A stretch of 64,000 nucleotides of DNA from Scytalidium lignicola (GCA_002812745.2 NCSJ02000169.1:26837-90836); one strand, 5' to 3'. Positions 1 to 12,400 are shown, numbered from the stretch's first letter. Notes: a model not told the origin generated them from the sequence alone. A program made the numbers and translations.

Positions 1-539
1 GTAATCACAGCATAAGACAGACCCAATGTTGGATTTCTATAGCAGTTATTAATTATTGGGCACAAGAACTGCAAAGTAAAGCATAGTTAAGAAACAACAA
101 AAGACATTGATTGCACATGAATTTTCTTCTTCCTTCATTCTTTTAAGAGCATATATCGTTAGTCATTTTAGTAACTTAAGATGAGAGATACTCTCCGCAA
201 GGTATATGACCAGCAACCTCTGCCCCAATCCAATAATGTATCTCCGTCACATGTTGTTCACATACTAGTAGTTCCCATGAGGAGAGCAAAAACGTAATAA
301 ACAGTTATTTGAAATTTCATTTCATGCTCATTCATAGTTGAGAGAAAAAAAGCCCGGTTCCAACGCCCCTAATCTAGTTGTAAAAAAAGCAAGAGAAAAA
401 GCACAACCGGCTACAAAGATAAATACAAGTGGACCATTCTCTCTTTTTCTTTTTTCTCGTCAACTCATTAAAGAAGGTACTTAAGCCCCCGATAGAATTT
501 CCCCACAAACCCCAGCCAAAACAAAACTACACTTTGCTT
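1..539. other. intergenic, left edge
   Basis: AT-rich non-coding DNA downstream of the desaturase gene, which is transcribed toward the left edge. It probably holds that gene's 3' untranslated region. I see no open frame with coding character, no tRNA and no repeat. Confidence 0.6.
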
Positions 540-2064
540 TTATGCTGCGTCTGCGGATGCGATGGGCGCGACGATACGTGTGACCTGGTTTCCAGCCCGG
601 ATGATCTTCTGTCCTGCAGAGTCACTTATGAAAGAGACGTCCTTGTTCTCCCGTTGTGATCGCTTCCAGATCTCCACCTCGCATCCTCCTCGAAGAACAC
701 CAACTCGCATGGTCGACAGTAAGTTGTGAGCGGCATTGGAGTGGTCGTAGACACCACCGTTGAACATGGCAGTAGCGTCCTTGCCGATAGCAGAAGTGAT
801 CAAAGACTTTCCACCTGGGTGATCCTTAATGAAGTCGGTAACATCGTGAATGACACCGGCGACTGAGACTAGAGCACGACCATTCTTGGACTCAGACTGG
901 AAGGTTTCCCAGTCGATGATGGGAAGCTGTTCGAGAGGAATACCCCAGTCGAGTGTCTGTCTCTTCTGGTCGAGCTTCTTCTGGAGTTGTTGCAGGCGGC
1001 CCTTCTCGATTTCGTTCTGCCTGAACTGCTTAAGATCGTGTGCGAGGCCGAGCTGCTTCCACGTCCAGATGGACCATTTGGTTGGGTCGTATTGCCACCA
1101 CTGGATAGCGTTGCGGTAGTCAGCTGGGAATTCGTGGTGAAAGTTGTGGTATCCCTCTCCCAGGGTGACAAAGGCGGTGATGACATGGTCTCTCGGAGAG
1201 TTGCGGTCATCGAATGGCTGGTCGCCGAGCCAGTGAGCGAGCGAGTTGACGCAGAAGGTAGCCTGCTGAACGAAGAAGATGCGGAGAATACCAGCGTAGA
1301 TGAAGCCACCGAGCCAATCGCCCCATCCCAGACCGGTCACGATGCAAGGGAAGACGAGGCCCATGAAGAGGGTGCACTTGATGTAATTGCGGTGCTGCCA
1401 GACGACGACGGGATCATCGTTGAGGTCGGAGATGTCGGTTCGGCCAATGCGCTTGGGGTTCTGCTTCATGATCATCCATCCGATATGCGAGTAGAGCAGA
1501 CCCTTGCGAACGGAGTAGGGGTCCTTGTCGGTGTCAGTGTATCGGTGGTGAGCACGGTGGTCTCGGGACCACCAGCGGATAGAGCCTTCGACGGCACCAG
1601 CACCGGCGGCAGCGAGGAAGATCTTGAGCGGGAGTCTTGCGGTGAATGAGGTGTGTGCCCATAGTCGGTGGTAACCTGAAGGAAAGAGAAAGAGATTTGA
1701 TTAGTTTCTAGTTTCTAGGCCAGGCAAAAAACAAATCCAAAAAAGATCAAACACTTCTTAAACCGTCTCAAGTGAGAGTAAAAGTGAAAAAGTAGGACTT
1801 ACCAGCCGTGATTCCAAGACCGGTCATGAAGTAGTAGACGACCGTGAAGACAGCCGTCTTCAACTGCAACGGAGTCCAGTAAGAGCCAATGAGGCCGGCA
1901 AGAGGGATGAAGAGGATGAGGGTGACATTGAGCCAGTTGACATGCTTGTACCAGTTGGAGCGAGTGATGGGCTGGTCGGTGATGTGAGGCTTCTTGGGGT
2001 CGTACTTCTTGCCACGAATGCCCGGCTCAGCCGGCTGCTGAGAAGCAGACTCTGGAGAAGCCAT
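540..2064 (-). CDS. OLE1: acyl-CoA delta-9 (stearoyl) desaturase with C-terminal cytochrome b5 domain
   Basis: ER-membrane enzyme that introduces the delta-9 double bond into palmitoyl- and stearoyl-CoA, using electrons from its own fused cytochrome b5 domain. Exons 2064-1803 and 1675-540 give 465 residues; the 127-nt intron has GTAAGT and CAG borders. The three di-iron histidine boxes are visible: HRLWAH (about residues 90-95), HRAHH (127-131) and HNFHH in the second half. The b5 haem-binding HPGG lies near the C-terminus, the usual order for fungal Ole1. Hydrophobic segments flank the boxes. The ATG at 2064 (MASPESAS) is the first in frame; a TTG lies six codons upstream. Length and domain order are normal for the family, and essential unsaturated fatty acid synthesis is the expected role. 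Confidence 0.97.
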
Positions 2065-2170
2065 TGGGGGGAAGATTTGCAAATGGCTGCAGCAGGAGGA
2101 AGAGAGTAGAATGGAGGAAGGTTTGAAGATTGAGGATGAGGACAGGCGGTGGATGGAAGGCGGAATGGGG

Positions 2171-2177
2171 TTTTATA
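2171..2177 (-). promoter_or_regulatory. TATA box of the desaturase gene
   Basis: Read on the minus strand the sequence is TATAAAA, 107 nt upstream of the desaturase ATG. Position and match are those of a TATA element. Function is inferred. Confidence 0.45.
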
Positions 2178-2631
2178 AGGGAAGCAGCGGCGGTTTGGTA
2201 GCAAGAGACCACGGATGGAACGGTGGTGGCAGATTTGGTGGCAGCTCGGAGGCACAGGGATCTGCACCAGGCCTTAGACAGACCAAAAAAGTTGGATCGG
2301 CCGATATGTGAGCAGATGGATGGATGGAGTGCAGGAAGTCAGACGTGAACCCCAGCCCAGAGCCAAAAGCCGGCCCAGATGGAGAAAGCAGCTCTTTTTT
2401 TTTTTGTTGCGTGGAGGCGCGCTAGAGAGCAGCTTGCCGGGCTTTTTCGTTGAGCTTTCCCACCTGGCTCGCCAATGCAACGCAGAGGCCAAGAAGGCTG
2501 AGAGATGAGAGATGTTGGTTTTGTGTTTGAGCCTGTTTTTTCTTCTTTCATTTGCTCTTTGTGAATTTACTTGGGACAATTGACGACTCCACATCCGCCT
2601 TGGGACCGAGCAGGCTGCTGGATTTCCGGAT

Positions 2632-2680
2632 CCCATCCATTCCATCCATCATCCATCCATCCATTGCATCCGTCCCTCCA
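2632..2680. repeat. (ATCC)n microsatellite
   Basis: Imperfect tandem CATC/ATCC tetranucleotides, in the 5' region of the desaturase gene. A similar CCATT/ATCC tract occurs near 24.8 kb. Confidence 0.8.
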
Positions 2681-2782
2681 TCCCCTCCTTCAAACGCGCA
2701 CTGCAACAATTGCCGCAGCCTCGTGTGCGTGTGCGTTCGCTGCTCAACGTCTTCCCAACAATTTCGGGCGGGGCTTCCTCTG

Positions 2783-2838
2783 ATTGGCCCCTGGGGGTAC
2801 GGTAGTTATGGGGGAATGAGACCGCGGCCGCTGATTGG
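2783..2838 (-). promoter_or_regulatory. paired CCAAT boxes upstream of the desaturase gene
   Basis: Two CCAAT pentamers on the minus strand (plus-strand ATTGG at 2783-2787 and 2834-2838), 51 bp apart, both in the context RRCCAATCAG. This matches the extended site of the fungal CCAAT-binding (HAP) complex. They lie about 720-770 bp from the desaturase ATG, so the assignment to this gene is an inference. Confidence 0.35.
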
Positions 2839-3590
2839 CTAGCGGTTGCTTGATCCGGGCACCTCCGCGACATGCCCTCGTAAGGCTTTCTTTCCCCCCC
2901 CAAGATTTTCTACCACAGTAGATGATGTTTCTGGAACTTCCAATTACGGCAACATGGGGCCACAGCCGAGGTTGGATATGAAGAGGAATTATCTGTACAA
3001 ACTACTATCACATGTGTATCACTGTGATACAAGAATAAACCATCGTTTTCTCATGATTGTTGCATCATCGATGATCATCAATCCTTATCGTTATCAATCC
3101 ACCAAAAAAAAAGAAGAGAGAGAGAAAGCGACCGAGAACAGAGCCAATACCTGCACTCCAATCAACCAACTCCTCTATCAATTACAGTTGGCCATGATGA
3201 AAATCCATTATCATCACCACAATCATGCCATATTCCATATTTTCATAGTATCTTACGTTTCAATTCTTCCATCTCAATACAACATACGCATCGACAGCTC
3301 TCAGTCAACTGCACAGTAAAATGCACAGAGCAACGCTCGCTTAGCTTGCCACATCCAATAACGGAGCTCGAAAGCTTGCCCTGTACCTGCAGGTTCCTGT
3401 TCCCTTACTCCCCCCAACAAAAGGAACTCCCGCCAAACGCCACGCCAATCTCAATCCGAGGAAAACAAACCAAACAACGAACAACAACCAACCTCGCCAC
3501 CTGGCACTGCATCAATCACGTGGTCTAAATACAACTCCAATCTAACAAATGAGATTACTAAGAAAAAGTGTACTTTATCGTGCCCTGGTG

Positions 3591-3811
3591 GACAAAAAAA
3601 AAAAAGGCGAACCAGCTATAGCTGGCCACAAACTACCACTACCAGCTTTTTACTATTAAATTTGCTTAAAAACATAATTAATTTTCACAGAATTAGATTT
3701 TGATGGAAGTAATAATTTAATTTAACTAACAATTTCCCCTTTCTAAAACATGTTGTTTATTTCAAGTTTCAAAGGGTTAAAGCAGTAGCTGGTTCGCCCT
3801 TTTTTTTTGTC
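3591..3811. mobile_element. 221-bp MITE-like element with terminal inverted repeats
   Basis: Left end 3591-3618 reads GAC, a run of A, then GGCGAACCAGCTA. The right end 3786-3811 is its reverse complement apart from a shorter A run (9 against 12) and one extra G. The ~165 bp between is strongly AT-rich with no coding potential, and the left end carries a perfect 14-bp palindrome (3612-3625). Size, inverted ends and AT-rich core are those of a miniature inverted-repeat transposable element. I could not see a convincing target-site duplication, and no second copy in this window. Confidence 0.55.
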
Positions 3812-3893
3812 TCCTGCGTGCTTATGTACTTATGTACGCTGTAACTTACACCGATTCTTTTTTCTAATACTAATACTAATACGGTATATGTCA

Positions 3894-3933
3894 TGTATGT
3901 GTATGTGTATGTATGTATGTACTGTATATGTAC
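3894..3933. repeat. (TATG)n microsatellite
   Basis: Tandem ATGT/GTATGT units preceded by three TAATAC units at about 3866-3883. Non-coding. Confidence 0.75.
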
Positions 3934-4841
3934 GATCATGCTGTTCTTTGTTGTTCACCTGACGGGATACCACGTAAGCCATCACGTGGAGGAAGCAAAG
4001 CAACGTAGAAAACTGGGGGGGAACAATGTGTACAGTTATTCTCAATTTCTTCCTTTGTTCATTTTCCATTTTCCATTTTTACTTTTTCTTAAAACCTCTA
4101 CNTTTTTTTGCTTTCTTGCTCTCTCTCTTGCTTCTTGCTTCTTGCTCTTTGCTCTTTGCTCTGTACCGGTTAGGAATGGCTGCCCACTACACACGGACAA
4201 AATCCCCTTCAGCCCTACCCGTCCCAGCTCCCATGGCCATTGCGTCCCCTCCACTGCCTCGTGGCCCTCAGCATCATCATCCAACACGTCTGGCGAGCAG
4301 CAAAAAATAAAGAAAAAGCACAATATTTGCACCAACGATATAAGCTCTCGGCTGGTATATATATATACCGGATCGGTTCGGTCAAACCCGGCTAGCCCCG
4401 TTGCACGACATCTTGCAGGTTTTCAAACCAACCTCAATACTTGGGGGATTCTATGATACATTGGAAACTTCGCAGGGCTGGTGAATTTGTTTCCCCTTCC
4501 TCCCTCTCCTCTTTTCCCTGCCTTCGATAAAATATGAGCCACTGTATGGAGCGAAGAACGAAAAAAAAATACGTAATACAGTCCAAAAAATAATATATGT
4601 ATGGTAAGCAGGCATCCTCCCTCCCGTGGCACCTGGTCCCACCGATATAGCAAAGGGTACCTCCCAAAACGATAATATCCGAAAAGAAAGGAGAACGAAA
4701 AAAATGAGGGAAAACGAGAAGAGCAAGAATGCCTCCATGCCGTGAGTTTGTTCCGAAGAAATGTCCCCAAAACCGGGGGAGTTAAAAAAAAAATGAAAAC
4801 AATAGTCATGAAAGAAAAGAAGAAGAAGAAAGAAAGGTTCG

Positions 4842-7148
4842 TCATCCTCCCACGGTAGATCCAAGCAAGATGGGGGGGTCATTATGCGTTTCTGTCGTCA
4901 AGTCATCATCTATGGGTATCAAGCGCAGCGGGAAGTCCGTTCTGTGGACGTCGCCCATGCCGGCCAGTTCTGGTAGGTCCGTTTTCGTGTACACCTCTGA
5001 TGCTGAAATCGCCGCTGCTGTGCTTCGCGGCACCATGTCTACTTCGGAGCTCGGTGTCTCCACGGTATCGTGCTCGGTCGTGCTCCGTACACTCCTGTAT
5101 GGATCCATTCGGAAGGCAAAGTTGGACAGAGACTCCTGTCCTTCAAGATGCTCCGCTGGGGGATCGTGTGTTAAGCTCTCCGTCGATCTGGATCCGAGGC
5201 TCGAAGCTGGCAGTGGTATATTGGAAGGATCCGCCAGCTCCGGCTGTGGAGGTGATCTTCCTCTCCTGGGGAAATCCGGAGGTTCATCAAGGAGAGATCG
5301 TGCATACGGATGAGTTCCATAGATCAGGTCTAGTCCGTCTGGATGGTGGGAAGGAAGCTGGTCATTCATGGAGGAGGGGGTATAATATCCATTGGTCCTC
5401 GAACCATCTTCTATGTAGGGGGCATCTATTATAATGGGGGTTGGACGCTCGGAAAGATAACTGTACTCCTCAATCTCAGGGAAATATGTAAGTAGCACGG
5501 CGGCTTGCAAACGATGCCTAGGATCATCGCTAAGGCAGCGCCGGCAAATATCTAAATAGTAATCAGGAACTTCCCTGGGAGCCAGATCCAGGTTAAAGGG
5601 GCGATGGTTTTCCGGTTCATCTTCCTGGAAGGCAAGGGCATACAGGACCATCCCCAGCTGGTACAGATCAGACTTCACTCCTATGTACATGGATATCCTT
5701 TGGTTGCTATCTATGAGATCAGTAACTTCTGGAGGCTCCCAACCCACGGGGCATCCGCGACGGTTAATATCAATGATTTTGGCATTATCGTATTCGTCGA
5801 TCACAATATTCGAGAGCGTAAAATCCCCCTGTACGAAACCTGCCTCGTGAATCTCTGAGAGACCCTGAACAATCTGCTTGGCCCAGCGCTCTCGCCGACT
5901 CCAAGGAATTTTACCTTCACCGTCATATACGACATCTATCAATGCACCTTGTTCAGCGAAGCTGATCAGAAGCCCTTTCACGTGCTCACCGGTGTTGTCA
6001 ACTACAACTCCTCCGAATTGGATGACGCTGCGAGACCCAGAGAGCCGGTGAAGCGCGTTGATCTCGTACAGGAACTCGTCGACCGTATCTGGACCGGGGA
6101 TCTCCTTTTTGATGAATACTTGATGGTCAAGGCTGACTTTGTAGACGAATCCGGACAGATGCGAATCGAAGACAAGCTGCTCTTCTCGAACTCGCCGACA
6201 TTTTAGGTGGTTGATGGATTTGATCGGGGGATAGGCGATGATTTCAGACAGATCCTCTACAACGTGCACGTGAAGTCTGTCGTTTTCCGTCTGTAGCTTC
6301 AAATTTGTAACCGTATCGTAAAACTGGATATCCTGTAGTGAGTCTCGAATTGCTTCGTATATTCGAGCGCTTTTATCTCGCTGGAACTTTGTGTTTAGTA
6401 ACTCTTCCTCTAAGGAGTGTGGAGGTGCATTTCTATAATCCAACGAGATGGTCACTCGCCGCCAGTGGGTTGGGGTCTCTGCATACGTGACGAAGAATTT
6501 CTCTCTTCGCGACTTGTCTCGGAAGTGCATGCTGAGATTCAGGATCCAACGGCGTTCCAGTTCGTCTGCTATCATGTCGTCGTAGCCTTCGGAGGAGACG
6601 GATTGGGTGTCGCTATTCGTAGTCTCGTTGGAGATTTCCACGAAGTCTTGATCGCCATCCTCTACCAATGTTGATACTGGTGGTACTTGACACTCCTCCA
6701 AGACCGCATCGATTGTCTCTGCCGTTTCTCCAATTCCTAACAGCTCTGGAGCACTCAGGCGGGGTGAATCCACCACCGAAGTGGACGACCGCAGAGGATT
6801 TTTTCGTCGTTCTTCAGAAACAGCGCGTCGTTCCTCAGGAAGTGGCTTTATCGGCTCCAGCTTTTCCCGTAATTCGGATTGTTGTCTTCGGAATGTTCCA
6901 GCACGCGGGAGTCCTGGGACTACCTTTCGTGAGAGTCGACGAACGACGCCAGCTCGGCGAGACAAATCTTCCTTGGGCGCGGGCGATGGAGTGGTCGGCG
7001 CCTCCTCCTTGCCAAAGAACTTCCTGAGGAACCACATTGACTTTAAATCTGCAGAGGATCGTCTCTCGTTGTTGCCGGATTCTGTGTGTGCCATTGGCAT
7101 TGGCCGTGTACTACAGAAGCCGGCGAAGCTGGAAGGATGGTCAGTCAT
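4842..7148 (-). CDS. protein kinase-like protein with degenerate DFG (DIN) motif
   Basis: Single exon, 768 residues, ATG at 7148. Residues 1-200 are basic, Ser/Arg-rich and probably disordered, with an RRLSRKVVPGLPRAGTF stretch typical of an ascomycete kinase-like family. A kinase fold covers roughly residues 320-560: a lysine in VFIKKE (about 347) fits the ATP-anchoring site, the catalytic loop reads VQGDFTLSN (Asp442, Asn447) and the metal-binding triad reads DIN (Asp460) instead of DFG. An EPPE near 471 fits the APE position and SDLYQLGMVLYAL fits helix F. Because HRD is QGD and DFG is DIN, activity is plausible but uncertain. The C-terminal 200 residues are low-complexity. Function and substrate are unknown. 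Confidence 0.85.
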   Translation of the reverse strand: MTDHPSSFAGFCSTRPMPMAHTESGNNERRSSADLKSMWFLRKFFGKEEAPTTPSPAPKEDLSRRAGVVRRLSRKVVPGLPRAGTFRRQQSELREKLEPIKPLPEERRAVSEERRKNPLRSSTSVVDSPRLSAPELLGIGETAETIDAVLEECQVPPVSTLVEDGDQDFVEISNETTNSDTQSVSSEGYDDMIADELERRWILNLSMHFRDKSRREKFFVTYAETPTHWRRVTISLDYRNAPPHSLEEELLNTKFQRDKSARIYEAIRDSLQDIQFYDTVTNLKLQTENDRLHVHVVEDLSEIIAYPPIKSINHLKCRRVREEQLVFDSHLSGFVYKVSLDHQVFIKKEIPGPDTVDEFLYEINALHRLSGSRSVIQFGGVVVDNTGEHVKGLLISFAEQGALIDVVYDGEGKIPWSRRERWAKQIVQGLSEIHEAGFVQGDFTLSNIVIDEYDNAKIIDINRRGCPVGWEPPEVTDLIDSNQRISMYIGVKSDLYQLGMVLYALAFQEDEPENHRPFNLDLAPREVPDYYLDICRRCLSDDPRHRLQAAVLLTYFPEIEEYSYLSERPTPIIIDAPYIEDGSRTNGYYTPSSMNDQLPSHHPDGLDLIYGTHPYARSLLDEPPDFPRRGRSPPQPELADPSNIPLPASSLGSRSTESLTHDPPAEHLEGQESLSNFAFRMDPYRSVRSTTEHDTVETPSSEVDMVPRSTAAAISASEVYTKTDLPELAGMGDVHRTDFPLRLIPIDDDLTTETHNDPPILLGSTVGG

Positions 7149-9451
7149 CCAATGATAAAGCCAAAGAAAAAAAAAAGGTTCAAGGTCATTGTTCCATACA
7201 TTCGCGTTAAGGTCGCCACGGCGGCTCGAGGGCTATCGTGAAGTGATGATATGGCGTGGATGGGCAGTGCAGTTGACGAGCACCAAATACCTAAAGGGGA
7301 TCCTCCTGCAGCTATCCGAAGCGGTGGAGAGCTGTTGCACTCCCTGCTTTATACATGAGCGTATCATTGCATTATTATGTCTGCTGTGCGGAAGGACAGA
7401 GGAAGAGCTTTTTGTCGATGGCGGTGGATGAGGCGGTCGTGGGATTGTTGGTGGGCAGAGCACTGGGGTGTTGTTTATAAAAGGAACGGGGCCTTGGAGG
7501 GGGGAAGGAGGAGAGAGAGGAGGAGGGCAGATTGACCACAGCAGCAGCAATTTGCTACCAACTTTTTTGTTCGAAGGTGCGGTGCGGTCCTGCACGAGAT
7601 TGAGGTTGGAGGAGTACGGGTAAGTCTGGCCACTCCACGTAGTCCAGAGTGGTGGCTGAGCTTTTGCGGCACGATGGGCACGAACGAACAGCACAACAGC
7701 CCGCGACGAGGCAGCCTGACAGATCGTGGTGACGGATTTGCTCGCCGTGGACGCTCTTTGGATGCCCTGTTTTATTCTCTGGTACGCGACTTGCCCAATT
7801 CCCAGAGCCAGTCAATTCAGAAATGCAGCCTGCAGGGCCAATCGACGTCCGCCATGATAGCGCAGAGCCCCTCGAATGAACGAGCACGCACGCAACGCAC
7901 AAAACCCCAAATCTTCGCACACCGGTCCCCCTTTGCTCGTGGGGTTGCTGACTGTGTACGGACGAGCTGCATGTCGCAAAAGAGGACAGACAGACGGGGT
8001 TTCCAGCAAGTTACAGCCAAGTTACAGCCAGAAAGAGGCTACAGTGTTACTTGTGCTTTGAGCGAGTCCGGCGCGGGGCTGTTTCCTCTGCTCCCCTCGG
8101 CGGGCTGGCGGGGCAATCATCACCAATATTCAATAATAATCAGCTCTGGTCATGGCGCGAATGGGGGAGCAAGAGAGAGAAAGGCAGGAGAAGGCAGAAA
8201 CTAAGAATGAGAATACAGTAGGACGATAGAACCGTGGTACGATCCCGGCAGACCGCAAGATTCAATTTACCATGATCATCCTCTCCTCATGATATCATCA
8301 CCTGAAAAGCTCGAGTACAGCGCATTGGAGAAGTTCTGGAAGAAGAAAAGAAGTGAAGGTGAGCAGCAGCGCACAACAAACTTGTTAGGCACGCGCCAAA
8401 ACGAAAAACCCTCCTTCTGCCAGCAACTGAACCACCGAAACCGCTGCTGGCAACTTTTTTTTTTGCAATTCCCTTATTCCCCCCGTCTCATCAGACGGAT
8501 CCATCTGCCTACTAATTACCGGTCCGTCCCTCAGAAGGGAAGAAGGGAAGGGGCGCGGTCGGCGTCGTCTCTGGCATATCCACTAGAGCGCATATGTCCA
8601 CCAACCCAAGAACTGGCCCCTGTGGTAGGTCGCCTGCGCTCTGCTGGTCAAGCGTCGGGCAGCAAAAAACGCACTCACCGGAAGAAGCAGCTGTCGTCGT
8701 TTGTTTGGGTAGGCATGGATCCTGCACGGCAGCCTCTCGCATGACGCCGTCAAGCAAAGCAGCAAAACAGAGAGAGAAGAGAAAAAACCACACTTGGACT
8801 ACCTGGGAAACTAAAGCAGTACTGCCAAAACTGATGACACCTCACAGCTTTTTTCTCTCGATAAACCACGACTCGTTTGCAGCTGCAGCGTCTCGTTGGA
8901 TCGGAAGCACCGTTATATGAATGGGCCGTTGTCCTCTCTCCCACCCAACCCCCCCCCCGTTGAGGCATCCAGCCTGCATGTCTGCTGCCCTGCGATTCCG
9001 CTGGTCCTCGACGGCTCTGCTTCCTAGTTAGTGCTGCTGACAGGTCCCTGAGATAGGCATTGCGGTTAGGCTCTGATGCGCTCCTGCAGAGAGCAGTCCT
9101 AGCAAAGATAGATCGTGATCTCCTCTCTCGCAGGACTAATGACCGTGAGCATTGGTAGGTAGCAATTCCTACTATGATCCCGTGCAAAGCGCATCCAATG
9201 ACTTTTCGTCTCGGCCAGAACAGATGGACTATGCATGATAGTAGATTTGGGTTGACCAATCTCATAGGTGATTTCATTTACATTATACATTTAAGTGACG
9301 TCCCTGACTATCTAGATCTACGACGGCAGTGAAGAGAGGAGAAGCTGCGGCTTCGTATCAGAACAACGATGCTGGAACGCCAATAGGATGAACCCCGGCC
9401 CAATGCTTTCCCATACCAAAATCAGACAAAGTATCTACATGCTCCGTTCCA
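7149..9451. other. 2.3-kb intergenic region
   Basis: Between the kinase-like gene and the Lon gene, both on the minus strand. It holds purine/pyrimidine-rich tracts and a short tandem duplication of AGTTACAGCCA near 8013-8034, probably as promoter and leader of the kinase-like gene. The open frames present lack coding character; no gene supported. Confidence 0.55.
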
Positions 9452-12400
9452 TTATTCTCTATCATCCTCCTCTTCCTCCTTTTTCGCCTTGTCATTGGAC
9501 TTGGACAATTCTTCTTTCCACAGCTTGTTCACTCTTTCCTTATCCACATTGGGGAAGACTAGTTCAAACACATCGGAGTACCACTTGGCCGGATGACCCT
9601 CGATCCCTTCCTTGATGTTCTGCAATTTTGGTTAGCGTTGACTCTCTATTAAGTTTCACTTCCGGACTTGACTTTACCTCTGGAAGTTCCAGCCAATCGG
9701 ACATATTGTCTTCAGGAAAGATGATGATCTTGGAACCAGCCCGCCGCGCCGCAACGGTCTTCTCTCGAAGCCCGCCAATCCTAAGTACTTTGCCGGTAAC
9801 TGTGAGCTCGCCTGTCATTGCAATAGTAGGGTCGAGTGGTTGGTTTAGAGCTAAAGATAGCAGCGACGTTGCCATCGTGATGCCTGCAGAAGGGCCATCT
9901 TTCTGGACGGCGCCCTCCGGGCAATGAAGATGGATCTTCGCGTGATCAAAGAAGCGATTCTCGGGGAAGTCTTTCGCCATCACCGATTTGGCAAAAGAAT
10001 ATGCAATCGATGTTGATTCCTTCATCACCGCTTTGAGATTTCCTGTGGTCGCTAGTCCAGGACGAGATGATGGTGTTAGTGCACTCTCGAGGATTGACTC
10101 CACATACAGAGCAGCTCCTCCCATCTGGGTCCAAGCAAGACCCATTGCAACACCTGGCGGTGTTGTATCATAGAGTCTATCAGATGTGAAGACTGGAGGG
10201 CCAACGTAATCCTTTAGGTTATCTTTACCGATGCTGACATGGACACTATCCGGCACATGAAGGCTGACTCTTGGGGTCTCTGTAGCCTGCTTCTCAACAC
10301 TTTCCTCACTCCCCTTGACTTCTGTCTCATCTTGCTGAGATTCTTGCAGAGCTTTCTTTCCCTCTTCCGTGAGAGCCTCACTCTCTGGAAGACTACTCTC
10401 CCCAATATCTTGAACAATCTTTAATGCAGATTTTCGGAATACCTTTTCAATTTGCTTCTTCAAATTGCGAACACCTGATTCTCGACAATACGACTTGATC
10501 AGCTCTTCGATAGCGTCCTTGCGAAGATCGACATCGATATTTTTCAGACCTGCAAGTTCCTTGGCAGCAGGGGCAAGATATCTTTCCGCAATCGCCATTT
10601 TCTCGTCCGCAACATAGCCGGAAAGTTCTATCATTTCCATCCTGTCAAGAAGGGGTCGAGGAATAGTATCAGTCATATTTGCAGTGCAAACGAAGAGGAC
10701 CTTGGATAGGTCAACAGGTACATCGAGATAGTGATCCAAAAAGGAGTTGTTCTGTTCGGGATCTAGTAATTCCAGTAAAGCTGATGCTGGATCTCCCTGG
10801 TGTCCTCTACCGATTTTGTCGATCTCATCAATCAATATTAGAGGATTTTCAGTCTGGCACTTCTTCAAAGCTTGGATTATCCTTCCTGGAAGTGCACCAA
10901 CGTAAGTTCTTCGATGGCCTTTGATCTCTGCCACGTCTGTAAGGCCTCCGACACTGAACCTGTAATATTGCCGATTAAGAGCTCGTGCAATCGATTTACC
11001 AATACTTGTCTTTCCAACACCTGGAGGGCCGACGAAGCACAATATCTTGCCCTCAACGGTTCCTCGAAGCTTTCCTACTGCGATGAATTCCAGAATCCGG
11101 TCTTTCACATCTTTCAAACCGTGGTGGTCTTCATCAAGCACAGTCATGGCATTTTTAATCTCAAAGTTCTCTGCGCTCCTTTGACCCCATGGGATTTGTG
11201 TCAGCCAATCAAGGTAATTTCTTGTGACATTGAATTCCGACGCGGCCGGCTCGAGATGAGCTAGCTTGTTTAATTCTTCATCAAAGACCTTCTTAACAAC
11301 ATCTGGCATAGCAAGTTTTGAAGCCTTCTCCCTAAACTTCTCAACAAGCTTGTCTTTCCCGTCCGATTCGATTCCAAGTTCCCTTCGAATCCCTTTCATC
11401 TGCTCCATTAGCCAATATTCGCGTTGGCGTTTTTGAATCTTGCTTTCCACATCTTTCGATATCTTCGATTGCAATTGAGCATTCATGAGCTCCTTCTTTA
11501 GAACGACGAGTGCCTTCTGTAACCTCTCCTCCACATTAAGTGTCTCAAGCACATCCTGTAACTCTGAGACTTCACCAGCAGAGACTGCCGCAGCGAAATC
11601 TGCAAGTTTTGCGGGTTCTTGCATCACGTTTCCTGCAGATTGACTCATCGAAAATGTTGAGATTTGATCACGGAAGAGGCTATTGAGACTGGCAACCTCC
11701 TTAAAGACGTTGACAATCTCATTGGTAACAGCTCGAATAATAGGACTCTTCGGATCATGTGGTTCCTCGACTAAATTCTCGACATTAACAAGACTGACAG
11801 GGTACTTCCGTAGAAAGGAGGTTGGTTCGTAAGCAGCCGGAGAAACATCAGTGTTCTTCTGTTGAGGGATACTTTCTTCAAAGCTAGCGACAATGTCACC
11901 CTTCTTTTCAGGTGACTGCTCATCTTTCCCTTCTTGTGATGGTATAACCTCTGGTACATCGATTTGGTCAGACGATTCAGCTTCCTTTTTCTTGGGTTCT
12001 GCAACAGTTCGATCAGGAGGCGTTAGGGATGACATCTTGATTCGCCGATGAGGATATAAGACAGCCGTCAATGCTCCCTCATCTCCATGTACGGGGAAGG
12101 CACTTGTAATCTGCGCAAATACACCCACATCATGTACATCATCCATACTGTCGATAGTGTCCCGGTCTGCGTTCTCATCTTTGAAGAGAAATGCTCCCAC
12201 GTATGGCTGACCTCTCTTAATCATATCCTGTATCGCGGCGACCACGTTGGGGTCTCGAATGGTGATAGCTTTGTAGAAACCTGGAAACAACGGCCTTTTC
12301 GCAATTGGAATCGCCATGACCTGGGGATATACATCGGGAACCGTAGCTTTCTGTAGGGCACGCTCGACGGCGGGTCTCCGTCCCTTTTTGCCGCCATCTC

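Larger units (their letters stand above)
2065..4841. other. 2.8-kb intergenic region
   Basis: Upstream region of the desaturase gene and downstream region of the kinase-like gene, both on the minus strand. It holds the TATA and CCAAT candidates, several microsatellites (ATCC near 2.65 kb, TATG at 3894-3933, a GCTTCTT/GCTCTTT tract near 4.13-4.16 kb), the inverted-repeat element at 3591-3811, and a stray N at 4102. No gene is supported. Confidence 0.6.

Noticed and set aside
987..1649. 220-codon plus-strand open frame
   Set aside because: Antisense shadow of the desaturase exon; the minus-strand reading has all catalytic motifs and the plus reading has no recognisable content.
8289..8744. 151-codon plus-strand open frame between the kinase-like and Lon genes
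   Set aside because: Low-quality composition, no recognisable motif, no splice context; probably leader or promoter DNA of the kinase-like gene.
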